From VFZS01 sp964353255 (GTDB lineage: Bacteria > Acidobacteriota > Terriglobia > Bryobacterales > Bryobacteraceae), in contig CAYGVJ010000062.1 in the NCBI GenBank assembly GCA_964353255.1, positions 1-31,234 on the forward strand: DNA of 31,234 nucleotides. The letters run 5' to 3'. Shown here one piece after another: positions 1-5,966 of this stretch. A program made the translations under genes and the position numbers. The notes under the pieces are model-generated. The model was not told the origin of the DNA, made no database searches, and was given only the letters and a program-made list of their open reading frames with translations. Numbering within the stretch: the first letter of the stretch is position 1; the number at the start of each line of letters is the position of its first letter.

Positions 1-283
1 CGGCCTGCGCGCTGCCGAGCATCGACGTGAAGGCGATCTTGGCTTGCTCGAAGTCCCCGGCCACCTTGACGGCAGCAACTCCGAGGCCAACCAGGGGCAG
101 GGTGACCGCCATGCTCAGTTTGGCCCCGACGTCGGACAGGCTGGCCCCGAACCGCTGGAATCCTTGGCCGAGGTCCTGCACCTGTTTGTTTGTCATCCGA
201 AGCTGGGCTTCGACACCGCCGAGACCCGCGTCGAACTGGCTCTTGTCCAGCCCCAGCTTCACGATCATTTCGCCGATCGTCAT
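1..283 (-). CDS. Phage tail tape-measure protein, N-terminal part (cut by window edge)
   Basis: The visible 94 residues start MTIGEMIVKLGLD and continue through a QxxFxxFGxSLxDVGxKLS segment into a hydrophobic TLPLVGLGVAAVKVA stretch and DFEQAKIAFTSMLG. This is the typical opening of TP901-type tape-measure proteins, which set tail length and help DNA passage. The ATG at 283 is preceded by GGGAG about 10 nt upstream. The gene runs off the left edge, so its length is unknown. It directly follows the capsid gene with only 160 bp between, which is unusual because head-tail connector and tail-tube genes normally lie between these two. Confidence 0.72.
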   Translation of the reverse strand, partial: MTIGEMIVKLGLDKSQFDAGLGGVEAQLRMTNKQVQDLGQGFQRFGASLSDVGAKLSMAVTLPLVGLGVAAVKVAGDFEQAKIAFTSMLGSAQA

Positions 284-406
284 GGCTCACGTCTCCCGAT
301 CAACCGGGGCGCCTGCCGGGAAAGCCCGCGCCTGACCGCGCGAGTGAAAGCCGGCAGGCCGCCCCGTCAAGGAGGTCCTCATGGACCGGCCGCTGACCAG
401 GCGGCC

Positions 407-431
407 TTCTGCCCCATGCCCAGGGGCAGAA
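407..431 (-). terminator. GC-rich hairpin after the capsid gene
   Basis: TTCTGCCCC (407-415) and GGGGCAGAA (423-431) form a perfect 9-bp stem with a 7-nt loop. It sits 13 nt beyond the capsid stop codon on the minus strand. A second 6-bp stem (388-393 with 401-406) follows at once. There is no T-run on the minus strand after either stem, so this may slow transcription or protect mRNA ends rather than act as a strong intrinsic terminator. Confidence 0.3.
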
Positions 432-443
432 CTCGTCAGAACC

Positions 444-1556
444 CTACGGCGAGTGCGTCAAGGTGCCCGTGACGAAGGCGCCCGGCTTGTAAGTAAAGAG
501 CGCGACGCGCTCTTCACACCGGATCGCGACCAGGTTCTTGATGAAGTAGTCGCTGTGGCTGTCCGAAACCTCGATCACGCCGTCCTGCCGCACGTACAAC
601 GCGGCGCCGGTCTGGAAATCGCCCACCAGGAAACTGCCGGCGGTCTGCGCATCGGTCACCGCGACGGGCCGGCCAAAGAGTTGGGTGGCGGCCATCTGGC
701 CCGGATCACCCAGGATGTACCGCTCCTCGCCGTCCTTGGTGAGGGCGATGTCCCACCAGTCGGTGGGATGCAACACGATGCCGGTGGCGCCGTAGCGCGC
801 GGTTTCGAGCTGTTGGATCGCCCGCCCGATCACGTCAATTTGCGTCCAGCCGGTGCTGAGCAGCCCCGTGTTAAAGGGGCTCGCCAACGTCATCAGCCCG
901 TTGAGATTCTCGCCCGTCCCGTCGCCAGCGAGAATCTGCTCGTCTTCCTCGTCGAGTAAGCCGGCCATGAGCAGGTTGCGGATGGCTTCCTCGAGGGCCG
1001 CGAGGTCCTGGAGCGCCTGGCGTGAGCAGGGGATCCAATGCGCCAAGCACCTGATTTTCTCCGAATACGCCTCGAAGGTCTGCTCGGCTTCCAGCTTGCT
1101 GCTGGCTTCGACCTGCGGCGACGCCTCGCTGTATCCCGTGGCGCGCACGCCGTCGATGATGCCAAACGTGGTCGGGATCTGACGCAAGAGCTCGCGCACG
1201 CGGAACGTGCGGAGTGCCGGCAGCGTGATCCCGCCCACGCGCTCGATCGGGATGACGCCGGTGGTCTGGCGGCCCAGGACGGTCTCGGTGATGGCCGTCT
1301 TCAGTTCAAGTTGCAGATCGGGGATCGGCAGCGCGAGACGGCCCCGGCCCACGGCCGCCAGCGCCTTGAACTCGGCGTTCTCGAACAGTTGGGCGGCCAG
1401 GCGCTTCCCGCCGCCGCCAAACGACCCGCCGGCGGGCTGGCCCATCTTCACTTCGAGGCCGTCGAGGCGCCGGCAGAACGTCGCCATCTGGTTGTTGCCC
1501 TTGTCGATGAAGCTCTTCAGCTCCTCCGTGAGGGCCTTTAGCTCTTCGTTTGTCAT
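444..1556 (-). CDS. HK97-family phage major capsid protein
   Basis: This 370-residue protein has the layout of PF05065-type capsids. A charged helical N-terminus of about 45 residues (ELKALTEELKSFID...) resembles the scaffolding delta domain. A Gly-rich linker follows, then the E-loop/P-domain region (GVIPIERVGG, TLPALRTFRVRELLRQIPTT). The A-domain carries typical phrases such as LAGDGTGENLNGLM (about residue 210) and ATGIVLHPTDWWDIAL. The ATG at 1556 has GAGG 7 nt upstream. No separate prohead protease or portal gene lies upstream in the window. The next gene downstream is the tape-measure protein. Family call is confident; assembly and cleavage details are not visible. Confidence 0.9.
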   Translation of the reverse strand: MTNEELKALTEELKSFIDKGNNQMATFCRRLDGLEVKMGQPAGGSFGGGGKRLAAQLFENAEFKALAAVGRGRLALPIPDLQLELKTAITETVLGRQTTGVIPIERVGGITLPALRTFRVRELLRQIPTTFGIIDGVRATGYSEASPQVEASSKLEAEQTFEAYSEKIRCLAHWIPCSRQALQDLAALEEAIRNLLMAGLLDEEDEQILAGDGTGENLNGLMTLASPFNTGLLSTGWTQIDVIGRAIQQLETARYGATGIVLHPTDWWDIALTKDGEERYILGDPGQMAATQLFGRPVAVTDAQTAGSFLVGDFQTGAALYVRQDGVIEVSDSHSDYFIKNLVAIRCEERVALFTYKPGAFVTGTLTHSP

Positions 1557-1747
1557 ACAGTCCTCACACTTTTGGTTTTCCTCGCGTTCGGAGTGCTGAG
1601 TAGCGGCTCCGGCGGGTCGGTGGTCGTTCCAACCACCCGTGGCGGCCGGTTCCCTGTTCGTCGGCTGGCGCTTGCCAGTGACTCCCCGCCGGTGGCCTGC
1701 CGGCGGATCGTTCGGGCCAGTGCTGATTTGATTGTACCCCTAGGCCG

Positions 1748-1771
1748 GAACATTTTCAAGCCCGAATGTTC
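1748..1771 (-). terminator. Hairpin after the small coiled-coil gene
   Basis: GAACATT (1748-1754) and AATGTTC (1765-1771) form a 7-bp inverted repeat with a 10-nt loop, extendable by further pairs past a one-base bulge. It begins 3 nt past the stop of the 82-residue gene. No T-tract follows on the minus strand. The rest of 1557-1773, between this hairpin and the capsid start, shows no convincing gene. Confidence 0.27.
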
Positions 1772-1773
1772 GG

Positions 1774-2022
1774 TTAGTTGGGCCCGGTGAGCGGCGCGCC
1801 CGGTTTGTACCCCAGCGCTTTCAGTATCCGCAGCAACTCGTTCAGGCGCCCTGCAACCCGCTGATCGAGGGCGCCCAGGTCGTGCTCCAGCACCCCCACG
1901 CGCTTTTGGAGGTCCAATACTGCCGGCGCCACGATCTCCAAAATGTCGTTCTGCTGGCGCACCAAGGCTACCACCTCGCCAGGATCCGGCGCGGCGGCCG
2001 GCGGTTCATTCGAATTTTCCAT
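1774..2022 (-). CDS. Small coiled-coil phage protein of unknown function
   Basis: This gene encodes an 82-residue protein that I do not recognise. It has an acidic, Pro/Ala-rich N-terminus (to about residue 18) followed by one long amphipathic helix rich in heptad-spaced Leu/Val/Ile (VVALVRQQNDILEIVAPAVLDL, then LEHDLGALDQRVAGRLNELLRILKAL), so it probably oligomerises as a coiled coil. The ATG at 2022 is preceded by a strong ribosome-binding site, AAGGAGAG, at proper spacing, the main reason to believe the gene. It lies directly upstream of the capsid gene, where scaffold or minor head proteins often sit. A scaffold role is only a guess. Confidence 0.6.
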   Translation of the reverse strand: MENSNEPPAAAPDPGEVVALVRQQNDILEIVAPAVLDLQKRVGVLEHDLGALDQRVAGRLNELLRILKALGYKPGAPLTGPN

Positions 2023-2195
2023 GGTTTCTCTCCTTCCGACTATCGTTCAAGGCCCTGCCATTGTGGGGTCCGGTCAACTCGGCAACGCCGCCGGTGCCGA
2101 GTACCCCCATCCCATTACGAGGGTTTTTGTACGCTGATTCGCGCACGGTTCCCGGGCCAGCCGCCTACCTATTTGCCCGGCCCTCCGGGGTCCCT

Positions 2196-2577
2196 TCATG
2201 TTTCGACCGCGGCGAGCGCCCGCCGGTACTGCCGCTCGATCGAACGCAGCCGATCGACCGCCTCGCCCACATCGCCAGGCCGCGTCCGTTCCCAGGTTGC
2301 CCGCTCGATCGCATCCAGGCCGACGCGGACCTGACCGTTCACCTCCTGGCTCAGCGCCCGCTCCTTGGTACGGCCCGCCCTCCGCCGGCTTGTCCTGGCC
2401 AGCGCCAGGCCGCGTCGCCTGAGGTTTACGACCTGGCCCGCACATCGGGCAACAGTCAGCGCAGTAACGCCCGCGCCGAAGCAGGGGCAGATGGATCCGG
2501 AGCGGCACCTGGCCGCATCTATCACAGAAACTGCCTCTCCGGTTGTCGCCGCGCAAGCAAAACGCCGGCCCGGTCAT
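2196..2577 (-). pseudogene. Zinc-ribbon phage gene, apparently frameshifted
   Basis: Translation from the ATG at 2577 gives a cysteine-rich N-terminus with CDRCG, then a basic spacer, then YCADCCPMCGPGR, which looks like a zinc finger. The start sits 11 nt past the replication gene's stop, with GAGG overlapping that stop. After about residue 68 this frame turns into low-quality Gly/Pro-rich sequence. The next frame then gives a plausible helical C-terminus (RTKERALSQEVNGQV... VDRLRSIERQYRRALAA) ending in TGA at 2196. A single indel near 2370, in a GGCGGGCC-rich stretch, would join them into a protein of about 127 residues. It may be a true mutation, programmed frameshifting or an assembly error. 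Confidence 0.45.
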
Positions 2578-2588
2578 TCGACGCCGCC

Positions 2589-3353
2589 TCACGGTGCCAC
2601 CGCCGCGGTAGACGCCGCCGGCAGCGCGATCTCGCCGCGCTCGATGGTGGCCACCAGGGCGGCATTCTGCCGGAGCCATCCGGCGTAGTTGTCTTTAACG
2701 ACCATCCCCAGCAACTTCAGCCTGCGGATGGGCGATCCGTTCCTGCGGCGTTCGGCGCCAACTCTCGCCAAGAAAGCGGCAAGTACCTGCGGGTGTGGAT
2801 GAACGCTCGCGCCAATCTTCAGCAAGCCCTCGGCTTCCTGTTCGTCGGGCCGCTGGCCGATGATGCCTTCCACCACGTTTTGAAGATGGGCGAGCAGGGC
2901 AGGCGAGTAGGCAGCGCGCGCCGCTTCGCGCGCGCGGCTCTGCTCTGTTCTGTTCTGCTCTGTATCTGCTCTGCTCTGCTCTGGGGGCGTCACGTTCGCC
3001 GTCACATCGCCGTCACTGTGACGTTTGGCGGTCGCGTCACGGCGCCGTTGCCGGAGCCGTTTCATCCGCTCGGCGGAGGAATCCGAAGAGAACTGCCGTT
3101 GGGCCCAGTTGTGAGGGATAAGCCGGCCGCCGTGGTCATCTAGGAGCCGCGCCGTCTGCAACTCGGCAAGAATAGCTTGAGCCTCTTCGAGCGAAAGCCG
3201 GAGACGGAAGGCCACATCCTGGACTGGTGGCAGGACGCCTTCATGGGCCCGCGCCAGGCACAAGCAGTTCACCCACGCGCGGAACAGATCCGGTGGTAAG
3301 CGCTGGATTTTCGGGTCATCCAGCACCTCGGTGTAGAGGCGGAGCCAGTGCAC
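2589..3353 (-). CDS. Phage replication-organiser-like protein
   Basis: The N-terminus (WLRLYTEVLDDPKIQRLPPDLFRAWVNCLCLA, then LSLEEAQAILAELQTARLLDDHGGRLIPHNW) matches the winged-helix N-domain seen in phage replisome-organiser/DnaD-like proteins, which bind the origin and recruit helicase. A polar linker from about residue 95 to 155, rich in R, E, Q and S, leads to a C-terminal helical domain (LLKIGASVHPHPQVLAAFLARVG..., DNYAGWLRQN). I chose the GTG at 3353 because it lies one base past the stop of the upstream HTH gene and directly precedes the conserved block. An ATG at 3449 in the same frame would add 32 low-complexity residues overlapping that gene. The linker contains a slippage-prone pentanucleotide repeat. 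Confidence 0.66.
   Translation of the reverse strand: MHWLRLYTEVLDDPKIQRLPPDLFRAWVNCLCLARAHEGVLPPVQDVAFRLRLSLEEAQAILAELQTARLLDDHGGRLIPHNWAQRQFSSDSSAERMKRLRQRRRDATAKRHSDGDVTANVTPPEQSRADTEQNRTEQSRAREAARAAYSPALLAHLQNVVEGIIGQRPDEQEAEGLLKIGASVHPHPQVLAAFLARVGAERRRNGSPIRRLKLLGMVVKDNYAGWLRQNAALVATIERGEIALPAASTAAVAP
2937..2982. repeat. Pentanucleotide tandem repeat inside the replication gene
   Basis: Nine consecutive units of G[C/T]TCT, one of them expanded to 6 nt (GTATCT at 2962-2967), run from 2937 to 2982 on the plus strand. They encode the polar linker EQSRADTEQNRTEQSR. Because the unit is 5 nt, gain or loss of one copy shifts the reading frame of the replication gene. Confidence 0.85.
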
Positions 3354-3354
3354 G

Positions 3355-3600
3355 TCACACCCGCGCGGTCTCTGGTCGGGCCGGCCCCGGCTGGTCGTCT
3401 TCCGACCTTCGCCGCCATCCGCCTGGCAGCGGCTTGCCACCGTTGTCAATGAACGCTTGGAGCGCCTGGGGGTCCACCCGGTATGACCTCCCCAAGCGAA
3501 CCACAGGGAGCAGATGTTCCCGCGCCAGCGCCGCCGCCCGGCTGTAGGTGACGTTCAGCAGCGTCGCGGTTTCAGCGAGTGTTAGAAGTTGCTTGCTCAT
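3355..3600 (-). CDS. Excisionase-family helix-turn-helix DNA-binding protein
   Basis: This 81-residue protein opens MSKQLLTLAETATLLNVTYSRAAALARE and continues LLPVVRLGRSYRVDPQALQAFIDNGG. That is the full MerR/excisionase-type winged helix-turn-helix (HTH_17 class): the helix pair reads DNA and the VRLGRSYRVD hairpin forms the wing. Such proteins act as excision directionality factors or small repressors in integrated elements. It lies one base upstream of the replication gene start, so the two are probably translated from one mRNA. The phased motif array at 3651-3731 sits just upstream and is a natural candidate target. Spacing to the ribosome-binding site is poor (only GCGAGA near 3607-3612). 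Confidence 0.8.
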   Translation of the reverse strand: MSKQLLTLAETATLLNVTYSRAAALAREHLLPVVRLGRSYRVDPQALQAFIDNGGKPLPGGWRRRSEDDQPGPARPETARV

Positions 3601-3650
3601 AAGTCTCGCTTCATCTTAAGCGGGGTTCATCCGCTGAGCAATAGTGAAGT

Positions 3651-3731
3651 GACCGCAGCTTACCCGCAGGCACCCCGCAATTACCCGCAGGGCACCCGCA
3701 AAACAGGGTGTTTTGACCGCAGTAACCCGCA
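3651..3731. repeat. Helically phased array of seven xxCCGCA motifs (operator or iteron-like origin)
   Basis: Seven 7-bp motifs start at 3651 (GACCGCA), 3662 (ACCCGCA), 3673 (CCCCGCA), 3683 (ACCCGCA), 3694 (ACCCGCA), 3715 (GACCGCA) and 3725 (ACCCGCA). Start-to-start distances are 11, 11, 10, 11, 21 and 10 bp, which are one or two helical turns, so all motifs face the same side of DNA. The array lies in the spacer upstream of the excisionase-type and replication genes. Same-face arrays like this are typical of iteron origins and cooperative operator clusters. The binding protein is not shown by sequence. Confidence 0.68.
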
Positions 3732-3800
3732 GTTAGAGGTTGCGGGCCAGAAACGCGGCGGTGAGACAGCCGGCAGTGGAAGGCAGTTAGAGGTGGCGGG
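3730..3800. repeat. 17-bp direct repeat pair at the 3' end of the HTH gene
   Basis: CAGTTAGAGGTTGCGGG (3730-3746) and CAGTTAGAGGTGGCGGG (3784-3800) differ at one base and lie 54 bp apart. The second copy contains the stop codon and last codons of the gene at 3787-4461. The first abuts the last motif of the phased array. This could be a small tandem duplication of the gene end or a paired binding site. Confidence 0.6.
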
Positions 3801-4461
3801 GCTTCAATTCGTCGGGGGGACGGTCGAGGCAAGCGGCCACCTTGCGGTAACTGTCGTCGGAGACGGGAGTCTCTTTCTTGATCCGGGTGAGGGTGTCGCC
3901 GCTGATGCCGATCTGGTCAGCAAGCCCTTCGTGCGTCAAGTGCCGCTCGCGGGCTGCGGATTCGATCAGGTCCGCCGCCCCTGGCACCTGAGACAGGGCG
4001 AGCTGCGCTAACCCTTCCTGTAACTGGCGCCATTCGTCAGAGGCTTGAATCATCGCGCGCATGGCGCGGCGAAAGTTGGCCTGGCACACCTGCGCGGGCC
4101 ACTGCACCGCGGCCTTCGTCCCCAGGGGATGTTTCTGGTTGAAGGTCTGCTCGATCAGACGGGTGGTGAAGCCGGCCACCTTGAGGCGCACCACACCGGC
4201 CGGCCAGTCAAGCGCGAGCGCGGCGTTGTAAGTCTCGAAGGCGTAGTGATACCAGAGGTCGAAGATGTAGCCGGCCAGAGTCTCTTCAAGGGCAGGGATC
4301 GACCGATCCTTTGCCGCCTCGCCGTGAAACCAGACCTCCGCCTGCGCCCTGGCAGCCTCAACCCGGGCCGCGCTCGCGGGGGGCAGGGCAGGGAGGGCAT
4401 CGGTCTCGCTTGTGTGCTCCCTGTGTGCCAACTCCGCCGTTTTCGCCATATCTGCGCCCAT
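3787..4461 (-). CDS. DNA-binding protein with C-terminal helix-turn-helix, element-end regulator
   Basis: The protein has 224 residues from the ATG at 4461; the ATG at 4449 is an alternative start. The first 160 residues are helical, with conserved-looking aromatic stretches (AGYIFDLWYHYAFETYNAALALDWPAGVVRLKVAGF), and match nothing I can name. The last 55 residues (HLTHEGLADQIGISGDTLTRIKKETPVSDDSYRKVAACLDRP) read as an XRE/Cro-type helix-turn-helix. It is the last gene before the attachment site, where integrases usually lie, but no tyrosine- or serine-recombinase motif is present. A regulator of integration, excision or replication is the most economical guess. The phased motifs just past its stop codon could be its target. 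Confidence 0.64.
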   Translation of the reverse strand: MGADMAKTAELAHREHTSETDALPALPPASAARVEAARAQAEVWFHGEAAKDRSIPALEETLAGYIFDLWYHYAFETYNAALALDWPAGVVRLKVAGFTTRLIEQTFNQKHPLGTKAAVQWPAQVCQANFRRAMRAMIQASDEWRQLQEGLAQLALSQVPGAADLIESAARERHLTHEGLADQIGISGDTLTRIKKETPVSDDSYRKVAACLDRPPDELKPRHL

Positions 4462-4466
4462 CTCAG

Positions 4467-4493
4467 TGTATAATGGTTTCGGCGCAAATGCAA
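4467..4493 (-). promoter_or_regulatory. Candidate promoter for the element-end regulator; TATAAT also on the other strand
   Basis: On the minus strand TTGCAT (4493-4488) and TATACA (4472-4467) resemble -35 and -10 boxes, with a short 15-bp spacer. The -10 box ends only 5 nt before the ATG at 4461, and no Shine-Dalgarno sequence is present, so transcripts could be leaderless. The overlapping plus-strand sequence at 4469-4474 is a perfect TATAAT pointing toward the tRNA fragment and the aminotransferase gene, but it lacks a clear -35 box. Confidence 0.3.
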
Positions 4494-4543
4494 CTGAATG
4501 AATCTCTTGGCAACTCGGGCTAACTTATTGAAAACACAGGGAT

Positions 4544-4603
4544 GGACTTAAAATCCTTTGGGGGGCAACTCCCGTGCGGGTTCAAGTCCCGCCCCGGGCA
4601 CCA
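4544..4603 (+). other. 3' fragment of tRNA-Leu(UAA): probable attachment site (attR)
   Basis: The sequence begins in the anticodon stem (GGA), then the loop CTTAAAA with anticodon TAA, then TCC. A long class-II variable arm follows (GGGGGG-CAAC-TCCC region), then a perfect T-arm (GCGGG 4576-4580, TTCAAGT, CCCGC 4588-4592), the 3' acceptor strand CCCGGGC (4593-4599), discriminator A and encoded CCA (4601-4603). The matching 5' acceptor strand GCCCGGG and a D-arm are absent upstream, where element DNA lies instead. This is what integration of an element into tRNA-Leu leaves at its far end; the intact tRNA should lie beyond the left edge. Confidence 0.82.
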
Positions 4604-4624
4604 GCGACCTTACGAGGAGGCAAT

Positions 4625-5920
4625 ATGTGGAACAGGCGTCGTTTTCTTAAGGGCTCTGCGGCCGGCGCGGGCGTGCTGGCCGGCGTGGGTGGCAACGGTC
4701 TGGAACGGGTTCTCGCGGCGGGGCGCGCCACGGCCGAGCTGAGTGCCGAACAGGTCGCGGCCAACGAGGACTTCTGGTTCGAAGTCCAGCAGGCCTTCAC
4801 CGAAGACCGCAACTTCATCAACCTGAACAACGGCACCATCCAGAACGGTCTGCGCATCGTCCAGGAGGCCGTCCGCCGGCACAATGAGTTTTCGGCCAGC
4901 GCCGGGTGGCACTCGATGAGCGTGCTCGGGAAAGAAATCGAGAGCTGCCGGCGGCGGCTGGCGCTTCACCTGGGCTGCGACCCCGAAGAGCTGGTCATCT
5001 GCCGGGGCGGAACGGAGGCCGGCCAGATCCCGATCATGGGCCTGGACCTGAAGCGCGGTGACGAGGTGGTCATCACCAACCAGGACTACCCGCGGCTGCT
5101 CAGCGCGTGGCGGCAGCGCGAGAAGCGCGACGGCATCGCGCTCAAGATCGTCCCGCTTCCCGCCCCGCCCGTGCCGCTCGACCAGTTCTACCGGCTGGTG
5201 GAGCAGCAGGTGACGCCGCGGACGAAGCTGATCCATGTCTGCCACATGACGCACTGGACGGGCCAACTGGCGCCCCTCCGCCGGATCGCGGATATGGCGC
5301 ACGCGAAAGGCATCGAAGTGCTCGTGGACGGCGCACATGGCTTCATGCACGTGCCCTTCAAGCTCGCGGACTTCGGGTGCGACTACTACACGGCGAGCCT
5401 GCACAAGTGGCTGTTGGCGCCGCCCGGAAACGGCTTCGTGCGGATCCCGAAGGACCGAATCTCCAGAATCTGGCCGCTGACGCCGCCGTGGACGGACGAT
5501 CCGAACAACATCCGCCGCTTCGAAGACGTGGGGACGCGCACCCCGGCGAACCGCGTCGCCATCGCCGAGGCGATCACGTTCAACGAGGGCATCGGCCTGG
5601 AGCGGAAATCGGCGCGCATCCGGTACCTGAAGGAGCGCTGGGCCCACCGGCTTCGGGCGCTTCCGCGGGTGCGGTTCTACTCGAGCCTGGAACCGGCCGA
5701 GTCCTGCGGCGTCGCTACCTTCGGCATCGAGGGAATGGACATGGCGAAGCTGGCCGACCATCTGTTCGACAAGTGGGGCATCGTCGTGTCGCCGATGAAG
5801 CACCCTGGGGGCTTGATCGACGGGATTCGGATCGTGGTGAACGTGTCATTGTCAGCGCGGGAAATCGACTACTTCGCCGACGTCATGGAGGGCATCATCA
5901 AGAAGGGCGCACTGGCGTAG
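4625..5920 (+). CDS. Tat-exported class V aminotransferase (isopenicillin-N-epimerase-like)
   Basis: This PLP-fold type I enzyme has 431 residues. It starts MWNRRRFLKGSAAGAG, a twin-arginine signal followed by an Ala/Gly hydrophobic stretch, so it should be exported folded with its cofactor. Family marks include NLNNGTIQNG (substrate loop), RGGTEAGQI, DGAHGFMHVPF (the Asp that contacts PLP) and ASLHKWLLAPPG, where Lys261 should form the Schiff base. The ATG at 4625 is chosen for its GAGGAGG site; an upstream in-frame ATG at 4574 would lie inside the tRNA fragment. CefD-like proteins racemise or desulfurate amino acids; the actual substrate is not visible. The gene starts 21 nt past the attachment site, so the element may have displaced its promoter. 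A damaged copy of its 3' end occurs at 19712. Confidence 0.88.
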   Translation: MWNRRRFLKGSAAGAGVLAGVGGNGLERVLAAGRATAELSAEQVAANEDFWFEVQQAFTEDRNFINLNNGTIQNGLRIVQEAVRRHNEFSASAGWHSMSVLGKEIESCRRRLALHLGCDPEELVICRGGTEAGQIPIMGLDLKRGDEVVITNQDYPRLLSAWRQREKRDGIALKIVPLPAPPVPLDQFYRLVEQQVTPRTKLIHVCHMTHWTGQLAPLRRIADMAHAKGIEVLVDGAHGFMHVPFKLADFGCDYYTASLHKWLLAPPGNGFVRIPKDRISRIWPLTPPWTDDPNNIRRFEDVGTRTPANRVAIAEAITFNEGIGLERKSARIRYLKERWAHRLRALPRVRFYSSLEPAESCGVATFGIEGMDMAKLADHLFDKWGIVVSPMKHPGGLIDGIRIVVNVSLSAREIDYFADVMEGIIKKGALA

Positions 5921-5966
5921 GATCGAAGGGGCGGCACCCTAGCTGGCTACTGAGAAGGAGCGTATT

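Larger units (their letters stand above)
1..4603 (-). mobile_element. Right end of a prophage-like integrative element (left end outside window)
   Basis: All genes from 1 to 4461 lie on the minus strand and include recognisable phage functions: HK97-type major capsid, tape-measure N-terminus, an excisionase-type HTH protein and a replication-organiser-like protein. The element stops at a 3'-only fragment of tRNA-Leu(UAA), the classic attachment-site remnant left by integration into a tRNA 3' end. Chromosomal-type genes begin 21 nt beyond it. No integrase, terminase, portal or protease is visible in this part. They may lie beyond the left edge or be missing. Presence of a mobile element is well supported; whether it is a full phage, a remnant or a satellite is open. 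Confidence 0.78.

Noticed and set aside
381..959. Plus-strand ORF of 192 codons with a perfect AAGGAGG before its ATG
   Set aside because: It lies antisense to the capsid gene, and its protein is Arg/Gly/Pro-rich without family features. The capsid frame is clearly the real one; the ribosome-binding-like string is probably chance.
3651..3731. CRISPR-like repeat array
   Set aside because: The motifs are only 7 bp with 3-4 bp between most of them, without spacers, and no cas genes are present.
3611..3832. Minus-strand ORF of 73 codons with Cys-Gly-Pro repeats
   Set aside because: Its repetitive peptide comes only from the phased DNA motifs, and it overlaps the end of the HTH gene.
4462..4603. 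Group I intron within tRNA-Leu(UAA)
   Set aside because: Introns in this tRNA interrupt the anticodon loop, but here homology to the tRNA begins already in the anticodon stem. No 5' exon or intron core is seen upstream, and phage genes fill the space. An attachment site explains it better.
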